Program-made: the position numbers and the translations under genes
Shown here: positions 51,812-62,300 of the stretch, one piece after another
Numbering within the stretch: the first letter of the stretch is position 1
Layout of the letters: every line of letters starts with the position of its first letter
Notes under the pieces: model-generated
Seen by the model: only the letters and a program-made list of their open reading frames with translations
Told to the model about the DNA's origin: nothing
Database searches by the model: none
Assembly (NCBI RefSeq): GCF_018603435.1
Contig: NZ_CP075682.1
Span: 2,790,001-2,854,000 of the forward strand
DNA: 64,000 bases
Direction of reading: 5' to 3'
DNA from: Chryseobacterium sp. ZHDP1
GTDB lineage: Bacteria > Bacteroidota > Bacteroidia > Flavobacteriales > Weeksellaceae

Positions 51812-54190
51812 ATGGAAGTGAACAAACAAAATACGGGGAACAAAGGGAAAACCTTCCCTCTTCCTCCTAAAAAGAAAGATACTACCTGGAAAAGGTGGGT
51901 AAAATTTATCTGGATCGGATTCTTTGCTTTGGTTTTAGGAATTTCAGGGCTTTTCTTTGCTGTATCGCAGGGGTTTCTTGGAGAAATGCCGGATGTAAAG
52001 GAACTTGAAAATCCCGACATTTATGTTGCCTCACAAATCTACTCTTCAGACGGGGTTCTTTTGGGTAAATTTGAAAAAGAGAAAACGCAGCCTATTATTT
52101 ATAAAGATCTCCCGCCTTATTTAATCTATGCTTTACAGGCTAAAGAAGATGAGCGCTTCAAAGAACACTCCGGAATTGATTTACAGTCAGTTGCAAGAGC
52201 TGTAGTTTTTGGTGGAGGTCGTGGTGGAGGTTCTACCATTACACAACAGCTGGCAAAATTGCTGTTCACAGGAAAAAGAGCTGATAATAAAATAAAAGCT
52301 GTTTTTCAAAAACTGAAAGAATGGGTTGTTGCCGTAAGTCTTGAAAAAAGATATACCAAGGAAGAAATTGTTACGCTGTACTTTAACAAATTTGACTTCC
52401 TATATAATGCCAACGGAATTGAAATGGCATCGAAGATCTATTTTAATAAGAAAACGTCTGAGCTTACGTTACCAGAAGCCGCAATGTTTGTTGCCATGCT
52501 AGAAAATCCTGTAAAAAACAACCCCATGAGAAATCCCGAAAGAGCAAAAGCAAGAAGGGATGTTGTTTTGGATCAGATGCTTAAAACAGGATATTTAGAT
52601 CAGGAAACTTTTAATAAAGCAGTAGCAACACCTATAAGTATAGATTATCATCCAATTAAAAATATTAATGATGATTATTCAGCCTATTATAAGTTTTATC
52701 TGAAAAAGGAAATAGACCAATATCTTGACGATTACGAAAAAGAAACCGGCAAGAAATTAAATCTTTATAAAGACGGGTTAAAAATATACGTCACTCTGGA
52801 TTCCAAGATGCAGAAATACGCAGAAGAGGCAATCCGAGAGCATTTAACGGATCTTCAGAAAAGATTTGACGCTGAACAGAGAGGAAGAAAAAACTGGCCA
52901 TTCTATTACCTGAATGATAAGCAGGTGAATGATCTGATGCTTCAGGCAATGAGAAGAACAGGACGCTACAAACTTCTTAAAGCAGACGGAATGCCGGAAG
53001 ATTCCATTCTAATGGAATTTAAAAAACCTGTTAAAACATCAAGATTTACGTGGGCTGGAGAAGAAGAGGTAGAAATGTCTCCTTGGGATTCTATCAGATG
53101 GCACAAGAAAGTGGCGCAGGCCGGATTGATGTCTGTAATTCCAGGAACAGGAGAAATTAAAGCATGGGTTGGAGGAATCGATTGGCAGCATTTCCAATAT
53201 GACCACATTAAACAGGGTAAAAGACAGGTAGGTTCAACCTTTAAACCTTTCGTTTACGCAACTGCAATTATGAAATTAGGTTTAACCCCTTGTTCTACGA
53301 TATCTAATGCAAGCTTTAACAAAGGAACTTATCACGTTCCGGGAAGAGGTGGAATGCTTACTTTAAAAGATGCATTGGCACACTCGCAAAACCCTGTTGC
53401 GCTTCGTCTTGCCGAAATGACGGGAACACAAAGCGTAATTCAGACGGCCAGAGATTTGGGAGTAACGGAAGAAATCTCCACAAGTTTACCAATGGCTCTT
53501 GGAGCTTCGGATATTACCATCTACGAAATGGTTGGAGCTTACAGTACTTTTGCTAACTACGGAAACTACAACAAACCGGAAATGATCTGGAGAATTGAAG
53601 ATGCCAACAGCAGAGTAATTAAAGAAGTAAATGTAGAACCTAAAGAAGTGATGAATCCGCTGTACGCTTATACCATGATTGAATTAATGAAAGGTGTGGC
53701 ACAGTACGGAACCGCTTCAGGAGAGTTAGGAAGAAAAGGAATTTCAAAAGATATTGAAATCGCCGGTAAAACAGGAACAACCCAGAACAACTCAGACGGT
53801 TGGTTTATGGGGATCGTACCGAAACTGGCAACCGGAGCATGGGTTGGATGGGAAGACAGAGCCACCCACTTCTACGGAACCGGAGAAGGACAGGGAGCTA
53901 AAATGGCATTGCCGATCTGGGCGATCTACATGAAGAAAGTATGGGCAGATAAAAGCTTAAAAATCTCTCCGGATGATAAATTCGTAAAACCTTCGGAGTG
54001 GAAAGACGGCTGTTCAAACCTTAAAGGATTAGGAGCAGGTTATGGAGATGATGGCGGATTACAGACGCTTGATGAGATTAAAAATCCGAAACCGGCAGAT
54101 CCAAGCGGACCAAAAACATCCGGTAAAAAAGAAGAAAATGTAAACGAAAACCTGAATACGGGGGAAGACATAGACTTCAATAATAAATAA
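51812..54190 (+). CDS. penicillin-binding protein 1A (transglycosylase/transpeptidase)
   Basis: A 792-residue bifunctional peptidoglycan synthase. One membrane helix (about 32-52), the GT51 domain with EDERFKEHSGID (catalytic Glu) and GGGSTITQQLAK, then the transpeptidase with GSTFKPF (Ser near 473), SQNPVA (SxN) and KTGTTQ (near 652). The C-terminal 50 residues are charged and disordered. It ends in a strong terminator that also hosts the selO -33 region. Confidence 0.95.
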   Translation: MEVNKQNTGNKGKTFPLPPKKKDTTWKRWVKFIWIGFFALVLGISGLFFAVSQGFLGEMPDVKELENPDIYVASQIYSSDGVLLGKFEKEKTQPIIYKDLPPYLIYALQAKEDERFKEHSGIDLQSVARAVVFGGGRGGGSTITQQLAKLLFTGKRADNKIKAVFQKLKEWVVAVSLEKRYTKEEIVTLYFNKFDFLYNANGIEMASKIYFNKKTSELTLPEAAMFVAMLENPVKNNPMRNPERAKARRDVVLDQMLKTGYLDQETFNKAVATPISIDYHPIKNINDDYSAYYKFYLKKEIDQYLDDYEKETGKKLNLYKDGLKIYVTLDSKMQKYAEEAIREHLTDLQKRFDAEQRGRKNWPFYYLNDKQVNDLMLQAMRRTGRYKLLKADGMPEDSILMEFKKPVKTSRFTWAGEEEVEMSPWDSIRWHKKVAQAGLMSVIPGTGEIKAWVGGIDWQHFQYDHIKQGKRQVGSTFKPFVYATAIMKLGLTPCSTISNASFNKGTYHVPGRGGMLTLKDALAHSQNPVALRLAEMTGTQSVIQTARDLGVTEEISTSLPMALGASDITIYEMVGAYSTFANYGNYNKPEMIWRIEDANSRVIKEVNVEPKEVMNPLYAYTMIELMKGVAQYGTASGELGRKGISKDIEIAGKTGTTQNNSDGWFMGIVPKLATGAWVGWEDRATHFYGTGEGQGAKMALPIWAIYMKKVWADKSLKISPDDKFVKPSEWKDGCSNLKGLGAGYGDDGGLQTLDEIKNPKPADPSGPKTSGKKEENVNENLNTGEDIDFNNK

Positions 54191-54210
54191 ATTCTTTTTT
54201 AGAAATACAC

Positions 54211-54240
54211 AAGACCTTTCAATCATTTGAAAGGTCTTTT
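54211..54240 (+). terminator. intrinsic terminator of the PBP1A operon
   Basis: Perfect 12-bp stem AAGACCTTTCAA / TTGAAAGGTCTT, loop TCAT, then TTCTTTTT. Confidence 0.85.
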
Positions 54241-54260
54241 CTTTTTAATTTATACCTTTG
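54227..54260 (+). promoter_or_regulatory. selO promoter inside and after the terminator
   Basis: TTG (54227-54229, in the terminator stem), a 23-base spacer and TACCTTTG (54253-54260). The selO ATG is only four bases further, so the transcript is probably leaderless. Confidence 0.5.
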
Positions 54261-54264
54261 AAGG

Positions 54265-55806
54265 ATGAATATCGAAAATATACAGCAACCCTTTATAAAA
54301 AAATTTCCAGGAGACTTCTCAGGTAATACCCTACAGAGAAACACGCCCAAAGTCTTATTCTCCACCGTTGAGCCAGTAGGTTTTAACAACCCTGAATTAA
54401 TTGCTTTCAACGAAAAACTTTCAGAAGCAATAGGACTTGGAAAATTTGAGGATAAAGATCTTAATTTTCTTGCAGCAACTCATCTACCCGAAAATATCAA
54501 AACCTACTCCACCGCTTATGCAGGACATCAGTTCGGAAACTGGGCAGGACAATTAGGAGACGGAAGAGCCATTCTTGCAGGAGAAATTGAAAACAATTCA
54601 GGAAAGAGAAACGAAATACAGTGGAAAGGAGCCGGCGCAACGCCTTATTCCAGACACGCAGATGGAAGAGCCGTTTTAAGATCATCTGTTCGAGAATATT
54701 TAATGAGTGAAGCAATGTTTCACTTAGGAGTTCCGACAACCAGAGCATTGAGTCTGGTATTTACCGGAGAGGATGTCGTAAGAGATATCATGTACAGTGG
54801 AAATCCGGAACTGGAAAAAGGAGCGGTAATCATAAGAATCGCGGAAAGCTTCCTCCGTTTCGGTCATTTTGAATTGTTATCTGCTCAGCAGGAATATAAA
54901 ACATTACAGGAACTTGCAGATGACACCATTCATCATTACTTTAAAGAAATTTCTTCGGAAGGGATTCAGAAGTACAAAGATTTCTTCGAAAATGTGTGCA
55001 GGAGAACGGCAGATCTTATGGTGGAATGGTATCGTGTGGGATTTGTTCATGGGGTGATGAATACCGACAATATGTCAATTTTAGGTTTAACGATCGATTA
55101 TGGACCTTATTCGATGATGGATGAATACGATTTAAATTTCACTCCAAACACCACCGACCTTCCCGGAAGAAGATATGCTTTCGGAAAACAGGGACAGATT
55201 TCCCAATGGAACTTATGGCAACTGGCAAACGCACTTCATCCTTTAATTAAAGATGAAAAATTTCTGGAAGATGTTTTAAATGATTACGGAAGTTATTTCT
55301 GGGAATCGCACGACAGGATGCTTTGCAGAAAATTTGGTTTTGATCAGTTGCTAACAAGCGACGAAAAGTTTTTCACGGCTTGGCAAAGTCTGATGCAGGA
55401 TCTTCAGCTAGATTACACCTTATTTTTCAATGAGCTTGAAAAATATGATGACCAAAAAGATCTCAGACAGCAATTTGAAAATGTCTCTTATACATTTTTA
55501 AATGAAGAAAAACTTTCGAAACTGGAGGATTTTATTAAAACATATCAGTCAAGGTTAGAAAAAAATATTATTTCAAGAGAAAAATCTTTGGAAATAATGC
55601 ATAAAACCAACCCGAAATTTATTCTTAGGAATTATCTGCTGTATCAATGCATTGAAGAAATTAATAACGGTAAAACCGATTTGCTTACTAAACTGACTCA
55701 CGCTTTAGAAAATCCTTACCACACCATTTATCCTGAATTTTCAGTGAAAAGACCTTCCGGCTATGATGGCGTTTCGGGATGCTCGATGCTGTCCTGCAGT
55801 TCTTAA
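54265..55806 (+). CDS. selO: SelO-family protein adenylyltransferase (YdiU)
   Basis: A 513-residue pseudokinase-fold enzyme that AMPylates proteins in oxidative stress in studied members. Blocks: AYAGHQFGNWAGQLGDGRA, KGAGATPYSRHADGRAVLRS, REYLMSEAMFHLGVPTTRAL and HGVMNTDNMSILGLTIDYGP (metal-binding Asn and Asp). The C-terminus keeps the GCSMLSCSS tail where eukaryotic SelO carries selenocysteine. No later Met would keep the family N-terminus, so the ATG at 54265 is right despite the close promoter. Confidence 0.94.
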   Translation: MNIENIQQPFIKKFPGDFSGNTLQRNTPKVLFSTVEPVGFNNPELIAFNEKLSEAIGLGKFEDKDLNFLAATHLPENIKTYSTAYAGHQFGNWAGQLGDGRAILAGEIENNSGKRNEIQWKGAGATPYSRHADGRAVLRSSVREYLMSEAMFHLGVPTTRALSLVFTGEDVVRDIMYSGNPELEKGAVIIRIAESFLRFGHFELLSAQQEYKTLQELADDTIHHYFKEISSEGIQKYKDFFENVCRRTADLMVEWYRVGFVHGVMNTDNMSILGLTIDYGPYSMMDEYDLNFTPNTTDLPGRRYAFGKQGQISQWNLWQLANALHPLIKDEKFLEDVLNDYGSYFWESHDRMLCRKFGFDQLLTSDEKFFTAWQSLMQDLQLDYTLFFNELEKYDDQKDLRQQFENVSYTFLNEEKLSKLEDFIKTYQSRLEKNIISREKSLEIMHKTNPKFILRNYLLYQCIEEINNGKTDLLTKLTHALENPYHTIYPEFSVKRPSGYDGVSGCSMLSCSS

Positions 55807-55862
55807 TTTTAAAATCATAAAATCAATACAAAAACTCATCAGAATTGGTGGGTTTTTTATTT

Positions 55863-55870
55863 TACTTTTG
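55863..55870 (+). promoter_or_regulatory. TAnnTTTG element of the polytopic membrane protein gene
   Basis: TACTTTTG, 16 bases before the proposed GTG start at 55887. It argues against a start upstream of this point. Confidence 0.45.
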
Positions 55871-55886
55871 CAGAAAGTTTTTGCAG

Positions 55887-57161
55887 GTGTCAAAATTCAA
55901 AACAAAATTTATCGGTTTTTTTAAATTGCTTTTTCCGTCTACCGGAGTTGAGCTTATTGTTTTTCTGTTTTTTCTCGTTGCGTACGGATATATGGGATCA
56001 TACATTGCGATTCATCATAAAATTATTTTTGATGCAAGAATTCCGTGGGATGCCTATTTCAGTTTTGATAATAAATCGATTATAATGACGGGCGGAAGTT
56101 TTGAGAGACATCCCCTCTCCTATTATTTTTTTAACTGGATTAGAGAACTGGCTCTGCTTTTCTCTAATGGCAAAATGGATGGAAATTTTCGTTTTGCTTT
56201 AGCCTGGATGAGTAATCTCGCGGTAAGCCTAAGCGTTCTTCAGGTGTTTAAATATCTCAAGAATATTATCCGACTTCCTTTAGCTTTAAGCATCTTACTA
56301 ATTTTGTTTTTCGGAGCATTTTCCACGAATATTCTCCTTTCTTTTACGCCGGAAAATTTTACTTACACCTTGTTTTTTCTAACGTTATTTAATCATTATT
56401 CCGCTATAAAACTAAAAAAAGAAGAGAGAATTCCGGCTTTGGCACTGGCTTTTTCAGGAATTACCATAGGAGGTTTAACGGTAACAAATATTGTAAAAGT
56501 TTTCATACCCGTAGCTTTTGAAAAGAACCTTTTTAAAGACTGGAAAAAATTCGGAAATGCAGTTTTAAGAGGAGTTTTTACCTGCATATGTTTCATTTTG
56601 CTTTATCTGAACAGAATTAATTTCAACTACGAAAACATCTTCAGCAAAACCAATGAACAGTATGAAAAATTCTCCAATGTAAATTCCACGCCGACCTGGG
56701 ATATGATTCTTTCGTACTTTTTTGGCGGAAATATTCTGTTTTCAAATTTCCTTATCCGCGACAAACACAATATGAGCGGCTATCATTACAAAGGGATGAT
56801 AATGACCGTTTATTCATCATGGATCCCCTATATTTTTATTGCTGTTTTACTGACATTGATTTGTTGGAGTTATTTTAAAAATTTCAGAAATAAACTCGTT
56901 CAGGTTTTAATGATTTCATTTCTGTTGGATGTTATCATTCACTGCGTTATGCGTTTCGGACTTCACACTTCTTACATCTACGGAGGTCATTTCGTTTTTA
57001 TTTATCCTCTATTAATTGGATGGCTGTTTTTTGCTTATAAAGAATCGCCAAAAGTATTATCGTTTTTAACAGCTGTTTTCATCATTCTGTTTGCTTATCT
57101 TATCACGAATAACTATTTAAGAATGACAGAATTCTTTTGGTTTTTAAATAAATTTTATTAA
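55887..57161 (+). CDS. polytopic inner-membrane protein (DUF6080-like)
   Basis: A 424-residue membrane protein with about ten hydrophobic helices. I set the start at GTG 55887 (VSKFKTKFIGFF) because a -7 element lies at 55863-55870; the frame is open back to 55845 with TTG only. An early loop (PWDAYFSFDNKSIIMTGGSFERHPLSYY) with Asp and Glu before helix 2 resembles lipid-linked glycosyltransferases of the GT-C type; DUF6080 is my best guess. Function unknown. Confidence 0.7.
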   Translation: MSKFKTKFIGFFKLLFPSTGVELIVFLFFLVAYGYMGSYIAIHHKIIFDARIPWDAYFSFDNKSIIMTGGSFERHPLSYYFFNWIRELALLFSNGKMDGNFRFALAWMSNLAVSLSVLQVFKYLKNIIRLPLALSILLILFFGAFSTNILLSFTPENFTYTLFFLTLFNHYSAIKLKKEERIPALALAFSGITIGGLTVTNIVKVFIPVAFEKNLFKDWKKFGNAVLRGVFTCICFILLYLNRINFNYENIFSKTNEQYEKFSNVNSTPTWDMILSYFFGGNILFSNFLIRDKHNMSGYHYKGMIMTVYSSWIPYIFIAVLLTLICWSYFKNFRNKLVQVLMISFLLDVIIHCVMRFGLHTSYIYGGHFVFIYPLLIGWLFFAYKESPKVLSFLTAVFIILFAYLITNNYLRMTEFFWFLNKFY

Positions 57162-57209
57162 AAATTAACTTCTTCTTCTGAAAAATTAAATTTTATAAAC
57201 ATAACAAAA

Positions 57210-57238
57210 AAACTGAGAAATAATTTTTTCCCAGCTTT
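57210..57238. terminator. bidirectional terminator
   Basis: AAACTGAGAAA / TTTTCCCAGCTTT with T-rich tails both ways, between the convergent membrane-protein and SPOR genes. Confidence 0.6.
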
Positions 57239-57261
57239 TATTTTGTATGAATAATTTTAAA

Positions 57262-57801
57262 TTATTTTGCTTCCGCACAGAAAATTCTGTACTGCACCGC
57301 AACCGCCGATTTAAAATATTCTTTTACCTTTGAAAGATCAGAAGCTGCACTTTGTTTTGTGAAATAACTTCCTGCCAGAATTTTATAATTCGGTCTTAGA
57401 GAAGCATCTGTTTCCACCTTCAGGTTAGGGAATCTCTTTCTGAAATAAGCTTTTACCTCATTGGCTTCCTCATTACTTTTCACTGTTGTTATCTGAATCT
57501 TAAAACCTAAAATTCTGGGGTTTTTTCTGCATATTTCAGCGTTGGTAAGCTCTCTGTTAGGAACATAAATTTTAGTAGGTTTTGATGGAGTATAATCCTC
57601 ATCATCACTTCGTAAAGAAACTGACGAAGCTGTTTTGGAGCACTTATCTTCGATACTTTCCAAAGCAGTATTTACCTTAGCATCCATCGTTATGGTGAGC
57701 TCTGTCCCAGACAAAGTATCTTTTTTTACAACCTGTTGTGCATCAACACCATAAAATGCAAGCACAGAAACCACCGAAATTATTTTGATTAAATTTTTCA
57801 T
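57262..57801 (-). CDS. secreted SPOR-domain-like protein
   Basis: A 179-residue exported protein (signal MKNLIKIISVVSVLAFYGVDAQ). The C-terminal 85 residues (GFKIQITTVKSNEEANEVKA, YKILAGSYFTKQSAASDLSKV) follow the two-repeat SPOR pattern that binds denuded peptidoglycan at division sites. The N-terminal part is unstructured. Single gene. Confidence 0.8.
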   Translation of the reverse strand: MKNLIKIISVVSVLAFYGVDAQQVVKKDTLSGTELTITMDAKVNTALESIEDKCSKTASSVSLRSDDEDYTPSKPTKIYVPNRELTNAEICRKNPRILGFKIQITTVKSNEEANEVKAYFRKRFPNLKVETDASLRPNYKILAGSYFTKQSAASDLSKVKEYFKSAVAVQYRIFCAEAK

Positions 57802-57931
57802 TTAAACTTGTTTCCGCAAATTTATACAAATTAAAAAATTATACCAAACGTGGTTATTTAGAATAATTACAAATTAAAAGGAAATGACATTTTCCCCTTT
57901 CCATATACCGTTAAATTCCTGTTAAATATAT

Positions 57932-57939
57932 TATTTTTG
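57932..57939 (+). promoter_or_regulatory. TAnnTTTG element of the act operon
   Basis: TATTTTTG, 46 bases before the actA start; no TTG at the expected distance. Confidence 0.45.
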
Positions 57940-57985
57940 CGGGATTGATTGAATGTTCAATATTTACTAACATAAGATAATTTAA

Positions 57986-59353
57986 ATGATTAGTTGGAGA
58001 AAGCATTATAGACAGACGTTGATCGCAATAGGCTTATTGCTATCGACCAGTGCTTCAATTTACGGGCAGGACGGTGATCCTAAGAATGGTGAAAAGCTTT
58101 TCAAAGCGAATTGTACTGCATGTCACGCACTAGACAAAAAACTTGTAGGTCCTGCTCTGGGAGGAGTAGTTGCAAGACTGAAAAAAGATCAAAATCTAGA
58201 CATTGACTGGTTTCAAAAATGGATAACAAACAATGAGAAACTTAGAGCTTCCGGAGACAAGTATGCCAATGAAGTATACGAAGCAAATGGAAAAGCGGCG
58301 ATGCAGGTTTTTGAAGGGAAACTTTCAGAAAAGGATATCAACGATATCTTAGCGTACACTACTAATCCTCCTGCTCCAGAACCAGCTGCTACAACAGGAA
58401 AAGATGCTAAAGCAGGAAGTGAAGCACAGGCTGCACCTCAAAACTCTACAACTACAAACGTAGTAATCATTTCTCTTTTAGCAATCGCTGCTTTATTAGT
58501 TTGGATCTTATTAAAATTAAGACAATTAGTAAAACTGGGGCAATCTGAAGACTTAGCTGGTCTTAACGAAACAAGAGTTAAATCCTTCAGCGAAATCTAT
58601 GCAAAATATCATTATGTAGGAAAAGGATTAATTGCAATCCTTGCGCTTCTGGCAACCTATGGAATCTGGAACTGGATCATGTGGATCGGGGTTTACAAAG
58701 GATATAAGCCGGAACAGCCTATCTATTTCTCACATAAAATCCACGCGGGAGAACAGAAAATCAACTGTCAGTTATGTCACTCCAGTGCAAAATACGGTAA
58801 AGTATCTGAAATTCCTTCTATGAACGTTTGTATGAACTGCCACAGAACAATTTCTGAATATAACGCACAGCACTATATGGAGCCTGGTAAAGACAAGGCT
58901 TTCTATGACGGAGAAATCCAGAAAATCTATGCCGCTACAGGCTGGGATCCTGCAAAACAACAGTACACAGGAAAAACACAGCCGGTTGAATGGACAAGAA
59001 TCCACAACATGCCGGACTTCGTATACTTCAACCACGCACAGCACGTTGTAGCAGGTGAACAGGCGATCATCAATTCTTTCAACAAAAAGAACCCTGACAA
59101 CAAAATTGATGTTGTGTGTAAAGCTTGTCACGGAAAAATCGACACTATGAATGTTGTGCAAATGGCTAACGACTTTACAATGGGATGGTGTATCGAGTGT
59201 CATAGAACTACAGAAGTTGACATGAACAACGGTTATAATAAAGAATACTTCAAGAATCTACACGACAAGTTGAAAAAACAGTACCCTAAAGATGGTGGTA
59301 AGATTACGGTAGATGCTATTGGAGGTCTTGAGTGTGGTAAATGTCATTATTAA
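57986..59353 (+). CDS. actA: alternative complex III multihaem cytochrome, ActA-like
   Basis: A 455-residue cytochrome with six CxxCH haem sites: CTACH (about 42, in an N-terminal class I domain after a signal peptide), then after two membrane helices (about 155-175 and 212-232) CQLCH, CMNCH, CKACH, CIECH and CGKCH. The last five match the pentahaem ActA; the first looks like a fused mono-haem domain. The complex oxidises quinol and reduces cytochromes in place of bc1. Confidence 0.92.
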   Translation: MISWRKHYRQTLIAIGLLLSTSASIYGQDGDPKNGEKLFKANCTACHALDKKLVGPALGGVVARLKKDQNLDIDWFQKWITNNEKLRASGDKYANEVYEANGKAAMQVFEGKLSEKDINDILAYTTNPPAPEPAATTGKDAKAGSEAQAAPQNSTTTNVVIISLLAIAALLVWILLKLRQLVKLGQSEDLAGLNETRVKSFSEIYAKYHYVGKGLIAILALLATYGIWNWIMWIGVYKGYKPEQPIYFSHKIHAGEQKINCQLCHSSAKYGKVSEIPSMNVCMNCHRTISEYNAQHYMEPGKDKAFYDGEIQKIYAATGWDPAKQQYTGKTQPVEWTRIHNMPDFVYFNHAQHVVAGEQAIINSFNKKNPDNKIDVVCKACHGKIDTMNVVQMANDFTMGWCIECHRTTEVDMNNGYNKEYFKNLHDKLKKQYPKDGGKITVDAIGGLECGKCHY

Positions 59354-59376
59354 TAACTAAAAATTAGAAGTATCAA

Positions 59377-62300
59377 ATGGCTTCAAACAAAATACAATTC
59401 AGAAGTATTCACGAACTTAAAGATCCGGCTTTAAACAATAAGCTGGCTCAGAAAGAGTTCCAGGAAGAAATTCCGGTAGAAGATTTCCTTGATGATGCGG
59501 AAAAGAACGGTTCTGCTACTTCAAGAAGAGATTTCTTAAAACTATTAGGTTTCTCTACTGCAGCGGTAACATTGGCTGCCTGTGAAGCTCCGGTAATCAA
59601 AACGATTCCTTATGTGGTAAAGCCGCATGAAATCATTCCGGGGATTCCTAACTATTACGCTTCGACGTATTTCGATGGTTTCGATTTCGCAAGTGTTTTA
59701 GTAAAAACAAGAGAAGGAAGACCTATCAAAATTGAACCAAACCCGGCAGCAGGAGATTTAGGTAAAACCAATGCAAGAGCTCAGGCAAGTGTACTTTCTC
59801 TTTATGATAATGATAAAGTAAAACAGCCTAAATTTGAAGGAAAAGACGAAACTTTCGACAAAGTAGACAGCTTCGTTATCAAAGGACTTGAAGAAGCTAA
59901 AGCTGCAGGTAAAAGAATCGTTTTATTATCCCATTCTTTTGCTTCTCCTACTTTCAAAAAATTATTTGCAGATTTTAAAGCTAAATATCCTACAGCGGAA
60001 TTAGTAACCTATGATGCTTATCCTTATGCTGCAGCATTAGACGCAGCTCAGGAAGTTTTCGGAACAAGAGCATTGCCTGTTTACGACCTTAAAGGAACGG
60101 AATTGGTGGTTGCATTCCAGGCTGATTTCTTAGGAGATTACAACGCAGGAGGCTTAGAATCTTCTTACGCAGTGGCAAGAACTCCGGGAAAAAATATGTT
60201 GAGACACATTCAGGTTGAATCCAATATGTCTTTAACAGGAGCAAACGCAGATTCAAGAATCAGACTAAAACCAAGCCAGGTAAACAAGACTTTAGTTGAA
60301 GTTTACAACGCAATCGTTGGCGGTGGTACCTCTGATAAAGCTGCATCTGAAATCGCAAAAGAATTATTGGCAAAAGGAAGCAAAGCAGTTGTTTTCGCTG
60401 ATGGTTCTAAAGGAGCTCAGGTTTTAGCTCACTTAATCAACCAAAAATTAGGATCTGTAGCTTTCACCGGGAAAGCCAACTTCTTAAAAGATTTTGATAA
60501 AGCAAGATTCGAGGAATTCCTTGGATGGGTAAACGGAGGACAGGTTGGCGTATTAATCGCAAACAATGTAGATCCTATTTACTCTTACCACAAAGGAGAA
60601 GATTTCAAAAAATCATTATCTAAAGTTCCTTATGTAATTGCAGTTGCAGATAAGAAAAATGAAATGTATAAAGCAGCGAAAGCTGTAATTCCTGTAGCCA
60701 ACTGGCTTGAATCTTGGGGAGATCTTGAACCTCAAACAGGAGTATATTCATTAATGCAGCCTACGATCCAGAAAATTTACAAATCAAGACAGATTGAAGA
60801 ATCTTTATTGGTTTGGAAAAATGGTAAAAACAATGCTGCTAATAATTATTATGATTATTTAAAGGCAAATGCCACTTCTATCTTAGGAGCAACTTCTTTC
60901 AACAAAGCTTTATATAACGGTATCAATGCTTCTTCAAATGCGACAACATTATCTTACGCAGGAGGAAACGGTGCACAGGCTGTTGCTGAATTAGGAGGTT
61001 TCAAACCTTCAGATTTAGAATTGGTATTGTATACTAAGACAGCAATGGGAGACGGAACTCAAGCAAACAACCCTTGGTTGCAGGAATTACCGGATCCAAT
61101 TACAAGAATGTCTTGGGATAACTACTTAACAATGTCTCCGAAAGACGCAGAAAGATTGGGTATTGATAACGATCTTAACGCGAGAATGCAGTTAGACGGT
61201 TCTCTTGTAAACCTTACTGTAAACGGAGTAACAATAAAAGATGTTCCTGTATTCGTACAACCGGGACAGGCAGACGGATCAGTAGGTCTTGCGCTTGGAT
61301 ACGGTAAGAAAAACTCAGGAGCGACAGCAGATACCGGTGTAAATGCTTATCCTTTATTTGACGGTTCTAACTTAGTTGTTTCTAATGTTAAAATCGAAAA
61401 AACAGGAGAAGATCACGAATTTGCGGGGATTCAGCTTCAGAATACATTAATGGGACGTTACGAAATTGCTAAAGAAGTTCCTTTGGCTGAGTTCTTAAAC
61501 GTAGCATTTGATGATGAACACAAAGGATGGAATAAGCCTTTGGAATACCACACCATCAGTGGAGCACTTCCTGCAAGAAAAATCGATCTTTGGGATGCAT
61601 TTGATGACACGGATGGTCCTCACTTTAACTTATCGATTGACCTGAACTCTTGTACTGGTTGTGGAGCATGTATCATTGCTTGTCAGGCAGAAAACAACGT
61701 TCCGGTTGTAGGTAAGGAAGAGATCAGAATGTCGAGAGATATGTACTGGTTAAGAATTGACCGTTACTATTCTGCAAGACAGAAGGTAGAAGTTTATGAA
61801 GGATTAAAAGAAGGAATGGCAGTTCCTGAATTATACGGAACAGCTTTCAACAAAGAAGGTGGTGCATTGAATCACCCTGCTGATAATCCTGATGTAATCT
61901 TCCAACCGGTAATGTGTCAGCACTGTAACCACGCTCCTTGTGAAACTGTATGTCCGGTAGCGGCAACTTCACATGGTAAGCAGGGACAAAACCACATGGC
62001 TTATAACAGATGTATCGGTACAAGATATTGTGCAAACAACTGTCCTTATAAAGTAAGACGTTTCAACTGGTTTACTTATAACCTGAATGACAAGTTCGAC
62101 TTCAATATGAATAACGATCTTGGAAGAATGGTTCTGAACCCGGATGTTGTGGTAAGAACGAGAGGGGTTATGGAGAAATGTTCTATGTGTATCCAGATGA
62201 CTCAGACTACTATTCTTGAAGCTAAAAAAGAGAATAGAATCGTGAAGGACGGAGAGTTCCAGACAGCTTGTTCTAAAGCTTGTTCTACAGGTTCAATCAA

